Assembly (NCBI GenBank): GCA_016722465.1
Contig: JADKJC010000001.1
Location: forward strand, 1,674,001 to 1,738,000
Source: Chitinophagaceae bacterium
GTDB taxonomy: Bacteria > Bacteroidota > Bacteroidia > Chitinophagales > Chitinophagaceae
DNA length: 64,000 nt
Reading direction: 5' to 3'
A model generated the notes under the pieces. The model worked only from the letters and a program-made list of their open reading frames with translations. It was not told the DNA's origin and did not search any database. The translations under genes and the position numbers were made by a program. Positions 25,668 to 34,994 of the stretch are shown here, piece by piece (the stretch's first letter is position 1; each line of letters begins with the position of its first letter).

Positions 25668-26729
25668 TTATGGAATAAAATAGCTTTTAATAACCTGGTG
25701 TAAAAATATTTCACTGGTTAATACATTGGTTGTGATCGCTTCAATTAAGCCAATTCCCCTTGCATAATAATATTCAGTGGTAGCAGATTCGATATACATG
25801 CCGGCAAGATTACTTCCCGTAGATAAATGTATATGGATAACATCGTTGTACGTAACGCCACCAAGAGTTCTGCTGATCCCTTTTTCAGCAATACTAAACC
25901 TCGATTCGTAAGTTGCTCCCGGAACGCCGGGGTAATCATTAACATCTGTCCATGCTGCACCAACAGCGGCATTCGACTTAATTGGGGTGGTTGTAGTTTG
26001 CACTACAGTGGTACCACTGATTATTGTAACGGCATTGAAAGCTTTTAAAGTAGTAACGCCACCGGAACAGTTATAATAAACGGCGTTAGTACTCGCCAGT
26101 GCGGCAGGCGTTGTGTTGTAAGAAAGTTTTTGAAATACGGTTCCACCGATAGTTGTATCAACAGATGTTGCTATCTCAGATACCAGTTCATATGGGGTGT
26201 TGTTCACGGTGTCTGCAAATGTGTATTTTGCTCCTACGCAGGAAGGAAAGTACTCACAATCTTTGCAATTTGCTGAGGGTAGTACAACAACCCCTGCTAC
26301 AGTAATTGAAAAACTGCAGCCCGTTGTTCCGGGAATAAAATCAAAACTTCCTGCGCTTGTTGGTGTGCCAACGCCGCCAAATGTAATTGTCTGAACCCCG
26401 GTACTGGTAAAGGTTCCGGTTGCCTGGAAATATACGCCGTTAACAGTATTGGTCCTGATGGAATAGGTGCCTACTGAATCTACATCAACTGTAATGATCA
26501 CAGCATTGGTAGACGTTAGGGCTGTACCTGCAGTATAAGTGCCGTTTACTACAGCCCCGGTGCAGGTGCCTGCACCGCCATCATAGGTGTAAATAGCAGT
26601 GCCCGTTGCAGAGCCAGGGCCGGTGGGTGTAGTAACTACCCCGCCATTTTCAACACTTAATTCTTTTTCGCAGGAGAACAAAAAAACAAGTGATGCAAAG
26701 AGAAGCGTTGAGAGTAAGTTTAGTTTCAT
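25668..26729 (-). CDS. Lipoprotein with Thr/Gly-rich beta domain, unknown function
   Basis: A 353-residue lipoprotein: signal and lipobox FSC (Cys about residue 20) followed by EKELS. A beta-rich domain (about 45-150) with YTYDGGAGTCTGAVVNGTYT and a TCSFSI-like end resembles repeats found in many Bacteroidota surface lipoproteins. The C-terminal half is a separate beta domain with CKDCEYFPSC near its start, a possible metal or disulfide cluster. On the minus strand TATATTTG (26775-26768) fits a -7 element. No enzymatic motif was seen. Confidence 0.78.
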   Translation of the reverse strand: MKLNLLSTLLFASLVFLFSCEKELSVENGGVVTTPTGPGSATGTAIYTYDGGAGTCTGAVVNGTYTAGTALTSTNAVIITVDVDSVGTYSIRTNTVNGVYFQATGTFTSTGVQTITFGGVGTPTSAGSFDFIPGTTGCSFSITVAGVVVLPSANCKDCEYFPSCVGAKYTFADTVNNTPYELVSEIATSVDTTIGGTVFQKLSYNTTPAALASTNAVYYNCSGGVTTLKAFNAVTIISGTTVVQTTTTPIKSNAAVGAAWTDVNDYPGVPGATYESRFSIAEKGISRTLGGVTYNDVIHIHLSTGSNLAGMYIESATTEYYYARGIGLIEAITTNVLTSEIFLHQVIKSYFIP

Positions 26730-26841
26730 AATTATGCTTTAAGGATTTGTTTATCCGGTTCAATCAACAAATATATTAAATTTCCCCACCTAAATATTTG
26801 TTAGTACTTTAACCATTATTTATTTAACTGTTTATTTTACT

Positions 26842-27573
26842 ATGGAAAGACACTTAACATCCTGGTTCAGCCCTTCATTGCAAAAAGAAATGCCCATTGT
26901 AACCTATGGCAACTATGGTTTTGCATTATTGCTGGTACCCACCGCCGGGGCAGATTACCTGGAATATGAACGTTTTCAATTGATAGACCACCTGGCGCCC
27001 TTTATTGATGCAGGTAAAATGAAAGTTTTTTCGGTGGACAGCATCAACAAAGAAAGCTGGATGAACAAGCAGATGCTGGGCGAACACAAAGCCATCCGCC
27101 ACAACCAGTTCAACGCATATATATACAACGAAGTTATACCTTTTATAAAAAATGCCACTTCCTGGGATACACCCGTTATTATCTGCGGCGCTTCATTGGG
27201 TGCTTTACACAGCATGAATTTATTTTTGAAAAGGCCCGACCTGATCAATGGTGTAATTGCCATGAGTGGTGTGTATAATCTAACCGAATACACCGAAGGT
27301 TTTTTTGATGACCAGGTGTATTACAATTCCCCCATCCATTACATGCCCAACCTTACCGACCATGGTATTTTAGAACAGATACGCAGCAGTCGGAATATTC
27401 ACATACTTACCGGCTCAGGCAGCTATGAAGCTCCCGATGCTGCCAGGGAATTTGCCGGCGTACTTTACAATAAAGGGATTAATTACGAACTGAGTGTGTG
27501 GGGAGAAGAATGGACACACGACTGGCCTACCTGGAGGGCCATGCTGCCATTGTTTATTGATACAAGGTTTTAG
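26842..27573 (+). CDS. Esterase, putative (alpha/beta hydrolase, esterase D-like)
   Basis: A 243-residue cytosolic protein without signal peptide. The nucleophile elbow is GASLGA (Ser about 115), and WTHDWPTWR near the end supplies the likely catalytic His; Asp would be in the SGSYEAPDA region. The layout matches PF00756 members of the short esterase type. The substrate is unknown. It is a second, non-secreted member of the family seen at 852-1778. Confidence 0.82.
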   Translation: MERHLTSWFSPSLQKEMPIVTYGNYGFALLLVPTAGADYLEYERFQLIDHLAPFIDAGKMKVFSVDSINKESWMNKQMLGEHKAIRHNQFNAYIYNEVIPFIKNATSWDTPVIICGASLGALHSMNLFLKRPDLINGVIAMSGVYNLTEYTEGFFDDQVYYNSPIHYMPNLTDHGILEQIRSSRNIHILTGSGSYEAPDAAREFAGVLYNKGINYELSVWGEEWTHDWPTWRAMLPLFIDTRF

Positions 27574-27639
27574 GAAAAGAGGTTAAAAGAGATTGAAGGC
27601 TGCTGGAATAACTTTCCTGTTGCCTTTTTTATTTTATTT

Positions 27640-27702
27640 GTGTGTATCTGTGCAATTTGTGGTGTTTATTTTTTATTCGTGTTGATTCGTGTAATTCTTG
27701 GC
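27640..27702. repeat. Degenerate dispersed repeat of ATTCGTGTAATT type
   Basis: On the minus strand this reads as loose repeats of GAATTACACGAAT, CAACACGAAT and CACCACAAATTG. Related stretches occur at 41710-41739 and 57217-57245. Confidence 0.5.
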
Positions 27703-27752
27703 AAACCTATTTTACTTTTGAATTTCGCCTTTTTACTTTTTACTTTTATCCC

Positions 27753-30619
27753 ATGCAAAAGAAATTATTTTTACTGGATGCCTATGCACTTGTTTTCAGG
27801 GCTTATTATGCATTGATAAGAAACCCAAGGATCACAAGTAAGGGAAGGAACACGAATGCACAATTTGGTTTTACCAACACATTGATCGACCTGATCAATA
27901 ACCAGAAGCCTACGCACATGGCCGTGTGTTTTGATACCCATGCCCCCACAGAACGCCATACCGATTTTGCAGATTACAAAGCCAACCGGCAGGAAACACC
28001 GGAAGATATTTCTTCGGCAGTGCCGGACATCAAACGCATTATTGAAGCCATGAATATTCCTGTAGTTGCCATCGATGGATATGAAGCAGATGATGTGATT
28101 GGCGCTTTGGCAAAACAGGCCGAACTGTCAGGCTATGATGTATACATGGTAACACCGGATAAAGATTATGGGCAGCTGGTATCAGAACACATCAAAATTT
28201 ACAAGCCGCCATACCAGGGTGGAGTGTTCGAAATTTTGGGGCCAAAAGAAGTCTGTGAAAAATGGGGCATTAAAAATGTAAGCCAGGTGATTGATATTTT
28301 AGGATTGATGGGAGATGCAGTGGATAATATCCCGGGTATAAAAGGCGTAGGTGAAAAAACAGCCGCCAAATTGCTGGCAGAATATGAAACACTGGAGAAT
28401 ATTTTAGCCAATGCAGCAAATATCAAAGGTGCTATGGGAGAAAAAATAAAGGCCGGGAAAGAGGATGCCATTATGAGCAAAAAATTAGCTACCATCATTA
28501 CCGATATTCCTGCGGCAGTTTTTCATGAAGAAGATTTCAGGATAAAGGAAATGAATAAAGAGGCTCCGAAAGAAGTATTTGATATGCTTGAGTTCAGGGC
28601 GCTTACGAAAAGATTGCTGGGAGAAGATACCGGTATAGTGGACAAACACAATGGTTCAGAAACAGCACCGTCAGCAACAGAAAATAAAAAAGCAACAGCA
28701 GATACCGGCCAGTTGGATTTGTTTGGAAATGTGGTTGCAGCAGCACCTTCTGAGGTTACAACATCAGTCAGCAGTTCAGAAGAGAGTTTTCTCTCACCTC
28801 AAAAAAACATCAACAACACCCTGCACAATTACATCCTGCTGAATGATGAAAAAGCCATTCAACAATTTATCGACATAGCCATCCGGCAAACAGAAATTTG
28901 TTTTGACAGTGAAACTACTGGTTTGGATGCCAACGATGCAGAGTTGGTTGGATTGAGTTTTTCCTTTAAAGAGGGGGAGGCATATTATGTACCCTGTCCT
29001 GCGGAAAAAAATGCCTGTCTTGCGTTGCTGAAAAAATTTCAGCCATTGTTTGATGATGAAGCAAAAGTATGGGTGGGCCAGAATATCAAGTATGATATGC
29101 TGATGCTGAAATGGTATGGTTTTGAATTGAAGGGAAATACGTTCGATACCATGCTGGCGCATTATGTAATAGAACCAGATGGTAAAAGAAGCATGGATGC
29201 ACTGAGTGCAAAATACCTGGGCTACGAGCCGGTTCACATTGAAGAACTCATTGGCAAAAAAGGGAAAGGCCAGGGCAATATGAGGGATGTGGAAATAGAA
29301 AAGATAAAAGAGTATGCTGCTGAAGATGCAGACATCACCCTTCAGTTAAAAAATATTTTGCTGCCACAATTAAAAACAAAAGCTGTAGAAAAAGTTTTTT
29401 ATGAAGTGGAAAATCCATTGGTGAAGGTGTTGGCTGATATGGAGTTTGAAGGAATAAAAATTGATGAATCTTTTCTAAATGATTACAGCAAACTATTAGA
29501 AACAGATGCAAAGAAAAGTGAAGAGTCGGTTTATGAGCAGGCTGGTGTAAGATTCAATTTAGCAAGCCCCAAACAACTGGGCGAAGTGTTGTTTGATAAA
29601 TTACAACTGGATCCCAAAGCAAAAAAACCAAGACGGGACAGTATGCAACCGGTGAAGACGTGCTGGCAAAGCTGGCGGTGAACAATAAAATATGCGATGA
29701 TATACTGGCCTTTCGTGAGCTTACAAAACTCAAAAATACTTACGTGGATGCCTTACCGTTGATGATTAACAAAAAAACCGGCAGGGTACATACATCTTAT
29801 GCTCAGGCAGTGGCTGTTACCGGCAGGCTCAGCAGCATCGATCCCAATCTTCAAAACATTCCTGTGCGAACTGAACGAGGCCGTGAGATAAGAAAAGCAT
29901 TTATTCCACGGAGTGATGAATTTGTATTGATGTCTGCCGACTATTCTCAAATTGAGTTACGCATTGTTGCTGCCATTAGTGGTGATGCCAATATGTGCGA
30001 AGCTTTTAAAACCGGGAAAGATATCCATACGGCTACTGCCGCAAAAGTGTTTAATGTGGAGGACGCTGCAGTAACAAAAGAAATGCGGTACAAAGCCAAG
30101 AGTGTAAACTTTGGTATCATCTATGGCCAGGGTGCTTTTGGCCTGGCAGAAAACCTCGGCATCTCAAGAACAGAAGCAAAAGAAATCATTGACAACTATA
30201 AAAAGCAATTCCCCAATATTCAAAAATACATGGATGACACCATCAACTTTGCCAAAGAGCATGGATATGTAGAAACATTGATGGGCCGCAAGCGCTGGTT
30301 AAAAGATATTAACTCAGCCAACTTCACTGTTCGTGGTTTTGCTGAACGCAATGCCATCAACTCACCCATACAGGGCAGCGCTGCTGATATGATAAAGCTG
30401 GCAATGATAAAAATTCATGCAGCTTTTAAACAACAGCAATTCAAATCTAAAATGCTGCTGCAGGTACATGATGAATTGGTATTTGATGCACACAAAGATG
30501 AAATAGATATTATTAAGCCGATGATATTGCAATGTATGCAAACAGCGATGCCATTGCCACATGATGTACCGACCGATGCAGAAGTGGGAACGGGTGTGAA
30601 CTGGTTGGCAGCGCATTAA
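27753..30619 (+). CDS. polA: DNA polymerase I (frameshifted in an A7 run)
   Basis: Domains in order are a 5'-3' exonuclease (from MQKKLFLLDAYALVFRAYYA, about 1-290), an intact-looking 3'-5' proofreading domain (CFDSETTGLD with the DxE pair) and the family A polymerase (SADYSQIELR, KSVNFGIIYGQG, QVHDELVF). The frame breaks at the A run 29621-29627: frame 1 ends at 29681 and the polymerase half continues in another frame to 30619. One added A would restore a protein of about 955 residues, the normal length. The start at 27753 is where homology begins. The run A-AAA-AAA could also be a slippery site, but an indel is more likely. Confidence 0.9.
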
Positions 30620-30627
30620 ACCAGCAA

Positions 30628-30659
30628 TTGAGTCATCCGGTGTGAAGCGGATGGCTCAA
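30628..30659 (+). repeat. Hairpin after polA, possible terminator
   Basis: TTGAGTCATCCG (30628-30639) pairs with CGGATGGCTCAA (30648-30659) with one mismatch and an 8-base loop. It lacks a T run, so termination is uncertain. Confidence 0.5.
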
Positions 30660-30711
30660 CATTAAACCTTCTCCATTTTCTCATGTCAGAAAAAAAATTA
30701 ACTAAAACTGC

Positions 30712-32007
30712 ATGAGAAAAATTTACATCACTCCCATATTAATTTGTTTTTATGCTGTAACTGCCAACGCACAGTCAACTTATACAATGGCCAATTTTGC
30801 CAGCAACAACGATACTTTTTATTTAACCAAAGCACAAATAAGTAACAATAAGTTTGATACGACAGGCGCTAACATCACCTGGAATTTTTCAACACTTACC
30901 GGAAATTCTCAACGAAGATTGATCTACCGCTTGCCCACACAAACCGGTTTTACTACATTACAATGGCCGTATATTGCCAACAGCAATAATGTAAATCTTT
31001 CTTCCACTGACGGGCAAACAACAGCAGTGCTTGGCTTGCAGCAAACCAACCCTAACGATTATTTTTTAAAGAATAACAATTACCTCAGAGAAAAAGCATC
31101 CTCCTATACGGTGATTGTAAACAACTATACCGTAAATGTGAAGAATATATATGATAACCCTGACACGCTTTATAAGTTTCCGCTTCAATATAACAACACC
31201 AATGCTTCACACAGCGCTTACACCATCAGTATTCCCGATCTGTATTACCGCAACAGCCATAGTACAAGGGTGGATACGGTGAAGGGATGGGGAACAGTCA
31301 TTACGCCCCATCATACCTATACCAACGCATTACAGCTGGTATCAAATGTTATGCAAATTGATTCTGTTGCCATAGCTAATCAGCCTGTTGTTACAAACGA
31401 CACGGTGATGTACCGGGAAATAAAATGGTTTGATCCTTCTGAAAAAAACCCGGTGCTGTATGTAAAACAAACAAAAACCGGCAACTTGTTTATTACTTCT
31501 TCTGTTGAATACCTGGATGTGCAGCAGTATTACCAGCCCACTGCTGCATTTGCGTATGTCCCGGTTTCGCCTAATATGGGTGATACGGTAACTTTTCAAA
31601 ATCTCAGTGCCAACGCCATTGCATACAAATGGAATTTTGATGATGCCACCGATAGCAGCACATCCATTAATCCACAGCATGTGTTTGCAAATGCCGGAAC
31701 ATACCTTGTAAAACTCATTGCATACAATGGCCCCTTAAGTGATACCGTTCTTATAAGTGTAAGGATAAATCCAGTCAATCAAACCTATACTTTTACCGGC
31801 AATGGCAACTGGAATGATGCTGCTAACTGGAACAGTGGCCACATCCCCCCATCTCCTTTGCCGGCTACCAATAATATTATCATCAATCATACTCCCGGGG
31901 GGCAGTGTATTCTCAACGTGCCGCAAACCATTGCAAGCGGTGCCAGCTTTGTGATTAACACAGGAATGAACCTGGTAGTGGAAGGGAATTTACGGTTGCA
32001 GCAATGA
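30712..32007 (+). CDS. Secreted PKD-domain protein with WxG..NW C-terminal module
   Basis: A 431-residue protein with a signal peptide ending TANAQ. Residues about 25-265 are a beta-rich region of unknown fold. A PKD domain follows (PTAAFAYVPVSPNMGDTVTF to VKLIAYNG, with WNFDDA as the PKD core). It ends in a module of about 75 residues starting YTFTGNGNWNDAANWNSG, related to the C-terminal modules of the proteins at 10702 and 63012. No enzyme motif was seen; surface adhesion or glycan binding is possible. Confidence 0.8.
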   Translation: MRKIYITPILICFYAVTANAQSTYTMANFASNNDTFYLTKAQISNNKFDTTGANITWNFSTLTGNSQRRLIYRLPTQTGFTTLQWPYIANSNNVNLSSTDGQTTAVLGLQQTNPNDYFLKNNNYLREKASSYTVIVNNYTVNVKNIYDNPDTLYKFPLQYNNTNASHSAYTISIPDLYYRNSHSTRVDTVKGWGTVITPHHTYTNALQLVSNVMQIDSVAIANQPVVTNDTVMYREIKWFDPSEKNPVLYVKQTKTGNLFITSSVEYLDVQQYYQPTAAFAYVPVSPNMGDTVTFQNLSANAIAYKWNFDDATDSSTSINPQHVFANAGTYLVKLIAYNGPLSDTVLISVRINPVNQTYTFTGNGNWNDAANWNSGHIPPSPLPATNNIIINHTPGGQCILNVPQTIASGASFVINTGMNLVVEGNLRLQQ

Positions 32008-32057
32008 TTTATATCAGCAGAATTTCTTTTTGAATGCTGTGAAGCTACCTTTGCGCC

Positions 32058-32708
32058 ATGAAACCAATGATCATTTATTGTTATGATGCATATTGCGGAT
32101 GGTGCTATGGATTTAGCCCGGTGATGAAGAAAATTGAAGAAACGTTTAAAGATCAACTTACCATTGAGGTGCTGAGTGGGGGTATGATGATTGAAGAGAG
32201 TGTAGCGCCCATAGAAAAGATCGGCCCTTACATTCAGGCGGCTTACAAAAAAGTAGAAGACCTGACAGGTGTAAAATTTGGCGAAGATTTTTTATGGCAT
32301 ATCAATAACCCGGAACAAAGTGACTGGGTGATGAATTCTGAAAAGCCGGCCATTGCACTCTGTATCTTTAAAGATTTTTATCCCGAACAACAACTGGCAT
32401 TTGCCTCCGACCTGCAGTACGCATTGAATTATGAAGGCCGTGATCTTGATGATAACGAAGCCTACCGCCACCTGCTCGAAAAATACGGCATTCATCCGGA
32501 ATCTTTCTATACAAAACTAAACAGCGAAGCGTATAAGGAGCAGGCTTATTATGAATTTTCTTTGTGCAAACAATTGCAGGTAACTGCTTTTCCTGCTGTA
32601 CTGATGCAGCTCTCCGAAACAAAATTTCATTTACTGTCGAGAGGATACACCGGGTATGATGCCATGAAGGAACGCATCAGCCTTGTGCTGTCTGAACATG
32701 CTGAATAA
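32058..32708 (+). CDS. DsbA-family protein (COG3531-like thioredoxin fold)
   Basis: A 216-residue cytosolic thioredoxin-fold protein. The active-site motif is YCGWCYGFSPV (about 12-22), CGWC replacing the CPHC of DsbA, and there is no signal peptide. A cis-Pro region is visible in VTAFPAVLM (about 178-186). It is related to FrnE-like dithiol oxidoreductases; the partner is unknown. It precedes the sugar kinase gene by 20 bp, so co-transcription is likely. Confidence 0.83.
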   Translation: MKPMIIYCYDAYCGWCYGFSPVMKKIEETFKDQLTIEVLSGGMMIEESVAPIEKIGPYIQAAYKKVEDLTGVKFGEDFLWHINNPEQSDWVMNSEKPAIALCIFKDFYPEQQLAFASDLQYALNYEGRDLDDNEAYRHLLEKYGIHPESFYTKLNSEAYKEQAYYEFSLCKQLQVTAFPAVLMQLSETKFHLLSRGYTGYDAMKERISLVLSEHAE

Positions 32709-32728
32709 ATACTTTTAACTTTTAAAAT

Positions 32729-33649
32729 ATGATACTTACTGTAACACTGAATCCCTGTATAGACAAAAGCTCTGTTGTACATAAACTGGAGCCCGAAAGC
32801 AAACTGCGTTGTGCTGAAGTGGTGCATGAGCCAGGCGGTGGCGGCATCAATGTAAGCAAGGCATTAAAAAAACTGGGTTGTGCATCCGTAGCACTTTTTC
32901 CTGCGGGCGGGCATAATGGAAATATGCTTTGCTCACTGCTGGATGGAGAAAGAATACCGTTTCATGCCGTAGATACAAAAACAGAAACCCGGGAAAACTG
33001 GGTAGTGCATGAAATTGAAAACAATCACCAGTACCGGTTTACTTTTCCGGGCAGGCCGGTGGAAGAAAGCGTGATAAAAAGACTGGTAGATGATATCCGG
33101 AATTTTTCTCCATCCTTTGTGGTGGCCAGTGGTAGCCTGCCTCCGGGCCTGCCCGATTATTTTTACGGTCTCATCGTAAAGAATGCAAAAGCCGTAGGAG
33201 CAAAATGTATTGCTGATACAAGCGGGACTGCATTGGCGGCTTTAAAAGATAAGGGAGCCTACCTGATAAAACCAAATATTGGTGAATTGTGTGATCTGCT
33301 GCAGATACCATCCTTATCAAACCATGAAGTGAGTGATGCTGCACAACAGATCATCAGGGATGGTTACGCAGAAATAATAGCAGTAAGCATGGGGCCGGAT
33401 GGAGCATGGCTGGTAGCAAAAGATGAAAAGCATTTTGCGGCAGCTCCAAAAGTTCCCAAGAAAAGCACGGTAGGTGCCGGCGATAGTATGGTGGCCGGCA
33501 TCACCTATATGCTGCAACAACACCGATCCTTAAAAGAATGCATAGCTTTTGGTGTAGCCTGCGGTAGTGCTGCTACAATGAATGAGGGTACACAGTTGTT
33601 TAAGAAAACGGATGCTGAAATGTTGTTTCAGCACATTTTGAATTCATAA
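32729..33649 (+). CDS. PfkB-family hexose-phosphate kinase (1-phosphofructokinase/tagatose-6-phosphate kinase type)
   Basis: A 306-residue PfkB kinase. The N-terminal signature is TLNPCIDK with PGGGGINVSKAL (sugar binding, about 31-42), KPNIGELC is the central motif, and VGAGDSMVAG carries the catalytic Asp. The LNPC/PGGGGINV features fit the sugar-phosphate group (1-phosphofructokinase, tagatose-6-phosphate kinase or PfkB-type phosphofructokinase), not ribokinase. No PTS genes are nearby, so fructose-6-phosphate is a reasonable substrate, unproven. Confidence 0.88.
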   Translation: MILTVTLNPCIDKSSVVHKLEPESKLRCAEVVHEPGGGGINVSKALKKLGCASVALFPAGGHNGNMLCSLLDGERIPFHAVDTKTETRENWVVHEIENNHQYRFTFPGRPVEESVIKRLVDDIRNFSPSFVVASGSLPPGLPDYFYGLIVKNAKAVGAKCIADTSGTALAALKDKGAYLIKPNIGELCDLLQIPSLSNHEVSDAAQQIIRDGYAEIIAVSMGPDGAWLVAKDEKHFAAAPKVPKKSTVGAGDSMVAGITYMLQQHRSLKECIAFGVACGSAATMNEGTQLFKKTDAEMLFQHILNS

Positions 33650-33667
33650 AATTATATTGCTGTTCCC

Positions 33668-33698
33668 TTGACTTTTTATTTTTAAAACTGTATTTTTC
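33668..33698 (+). promoter_or_regulatory. Predicted promoter of the DUF1579 gene
   Basis: TTG (33668-33670), 20 bases, TATTTTTC (33691-33698), one mismatch from TAnnTTTG, 12 bases before the start codon. Confidence 0.5.
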
Positions 33699-33710
33699 CA
33701 ATAAAAAATT

Positions 33711-34283
33711 ATGAAACATTTTATCAAAACGATTGCTTTACTCTTTATGATTGGCAGTTCACTACAGGTAACCGCACAAACCCAGGAAGAAATGCAAAAA
33801 TGGATGGAATATATGACCCCATCAGGCATGCAGAAAATGATGGCCGGTTGGGATGGAGAATGGACAGAGGAAGTTTCTATGTGGATGGCCCCGGGCGCCC
33901 CGGAACAAAAAATGCAGACAACCACTGTTAACAGGATGATACTGGGTGGCCGTTACCAGGAATCCAAGCATACCGGCAATTTCCAGGGTATGCCATTTGA
34001 AGGCCTGGGTACATTGGGATGGGACAATGCTGCCAAAAAATTCATCAATACATGGGTTGATAATATGGGCACAGGTATTATGTATCTGGAAGGCACCTGG
34101 GATGAAGCTTCAAAAACTATTAACCTGAGTGGTACTATGACAGATCCTATGACCGGGAAACAGGTAAAAATAAGAGAAGAAATAAAAATTATTGATGACA
34201 ATACACAGCAAATAACCCAGTACAACGAAAAGGATGGAAAAGAATTTAAAGGGATGGTGATTGTGTCGAAACGGAAGAAATAA
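33711..34283 (+). CDS. Secreted DUF1579 family protein
   Basis: A 190-residue protein with signal peptide ending VTAQ. The mature part shows the DUF1579 pattern: an N-terminal GWDGEWTEEV, then NRMILGGRYQESKHTGNFQGMPFEGLGTLGWDNAAKKF, WVDNMGTGI and a charged end. The fold is expected to be a lipocalin-like barrel in the periplasm; function unknown. It is monocistronic, with its own promoter and a terminator. Confidence 0.85.
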   Translation: MKHFIKTIALLFMIGSSLQVTAQTQEEMQKWMEYMTPSGMQKMMAGWDGEWTEEVSMWMAPGAPEQKMQTTTVNRMILGGRYQESKHTGNFQGMPFEGLGTLGWDNAAKKFINTWVDNMGTGIMYLEGTWDEASKTINLSGTMTDPMTGKQVKIREEIKIIDDNTQQITQYNEKDGKEFKGMVIVSKRKK

Positions 34284-34300
34284 TTAAGACTTATATCGAG

Positions 34301-34328
34301 AAGCCGGAGTTAAATCTCCGGCTTTTTC
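34301..34328 (+). terminator. Rho-independent terminator after the DUF1579 gene
   Basis: Perfect 9-bp stem AAGCCGGAG/CTCCGGCTT (34301-34309 and 34316-34324) with TTAAAT loop and following T residues. It lies between convergent genes. Confidence 0.88.
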
Positions 34329-34369
34329 ATTATCTAAAATGGATGAACAGGCCACCTGTTACGAACCGT

Positions 34370-34789
34370 TTATTTTTTCTTCTGTATAATATACAATCCG
34401 GCAACTACCAATGCCACACCAATGAAAGTAAAAAAACTGATGGGTTCCTTCAATGTTAATGCAGCAATCATAAAACCAAACACGGGGCAAAGGAATAACC
34501 AGAAAGCAGCTTTAACAGGATTGTCTCTTAAAAGAAATAACCACCATTGCACTGCCCCGATTGAAACGGGAAGGGCAAACCATAATATGCCAGCAATAGA
34601 CCTTGAATCATGTACTTTTTTTCTTCCAGCATAAAATGCCAACAAAAAGGGCAGCAGGAAAATACCGTCAAACAAATGGTTGTGCGGATTGTAATGCTGT
34701 TTTGTAGCAGCAGAGGCTGATGCCCATAGTATGGCAAATAAAATACCGGCCATTATTAGTTTGATATTGTAACCACCGTTTTGTTTCAT
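34370..34789 (-). CDS. EamA/DMT transporter with internal deletion (probable remnant)
   Basis: From the ATG at 34789 the protein has 139 residues, about half the EamA family's usual 290. The first TM segment reads MAGILFAILWASASAATK, the usual N-terminus of these ten-helix exporters. It jumps directly to the end part typical of the second EamA repeat (GIFLLPFLLAFYAG, LPVSIGAVQWWLFLLR, FWLFLCPVFGFMIAALTLKEP). TM helices 2 to about 7 are therefore missing in frame. A longer frame upstream (to 34942) lacks EamA character. It may be a decayed gene or a small dimerising form; decay is more likely. Confidence 0.65.
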   Translation of the reverse strand: MKQNGGYNIKLIMAGILFAILWASASAATKQHYNPHNHLFDGIFLLPFLLAFYAGRKKVHDSRSIAGILWFALPVSIGAVQWWLFLLRDNPVKAAFWLFLCPVFGFMIAALTLKEPISFFTFIGVALVVAGLYIIQKKK

Positions 34790-34994
34790 CAATAAAAAGG
34801 AAAGGTATTGATTCCTGGATATTGAGGAATAAGACAGCATTAAATGACTATATTGGTTATCTGTTGAATAAATGATCATTGATTGCAGGCTGGCAGCCTT
34901 TTTAGTACAACCAAAATCATATTCTGACAGAACGAATCTCATCTTTTGTTTAGCCCTGTTGATATTACTTCGCTTTTAAATAAACAGAACAGAT

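Noticed and set aside
27642..27752. N-terminal extension of polA from 27642
   Set aside because: Low-complexity, pyrimidine-rich leader; the exonuclease domain starts at 27753.
29621..29627. Programmed -1 frameshifting in polA
   Set aside because: The heptamer is suitable, but four other genes in the window have similar run errors, one in the opposite direction, so a common technical cause is simpler.
32058..33649. DsbA-like protein and PfkB kinase as a functional pair
   Set aside because: Only 20 bp apart, but no metabolic link is known; treated as simple co-transcription.
34790..34942. N-terminal 51 residues of the shortened EamA frame
   Set aside because: They resemble no transporter sequence and contain no membrane segment.
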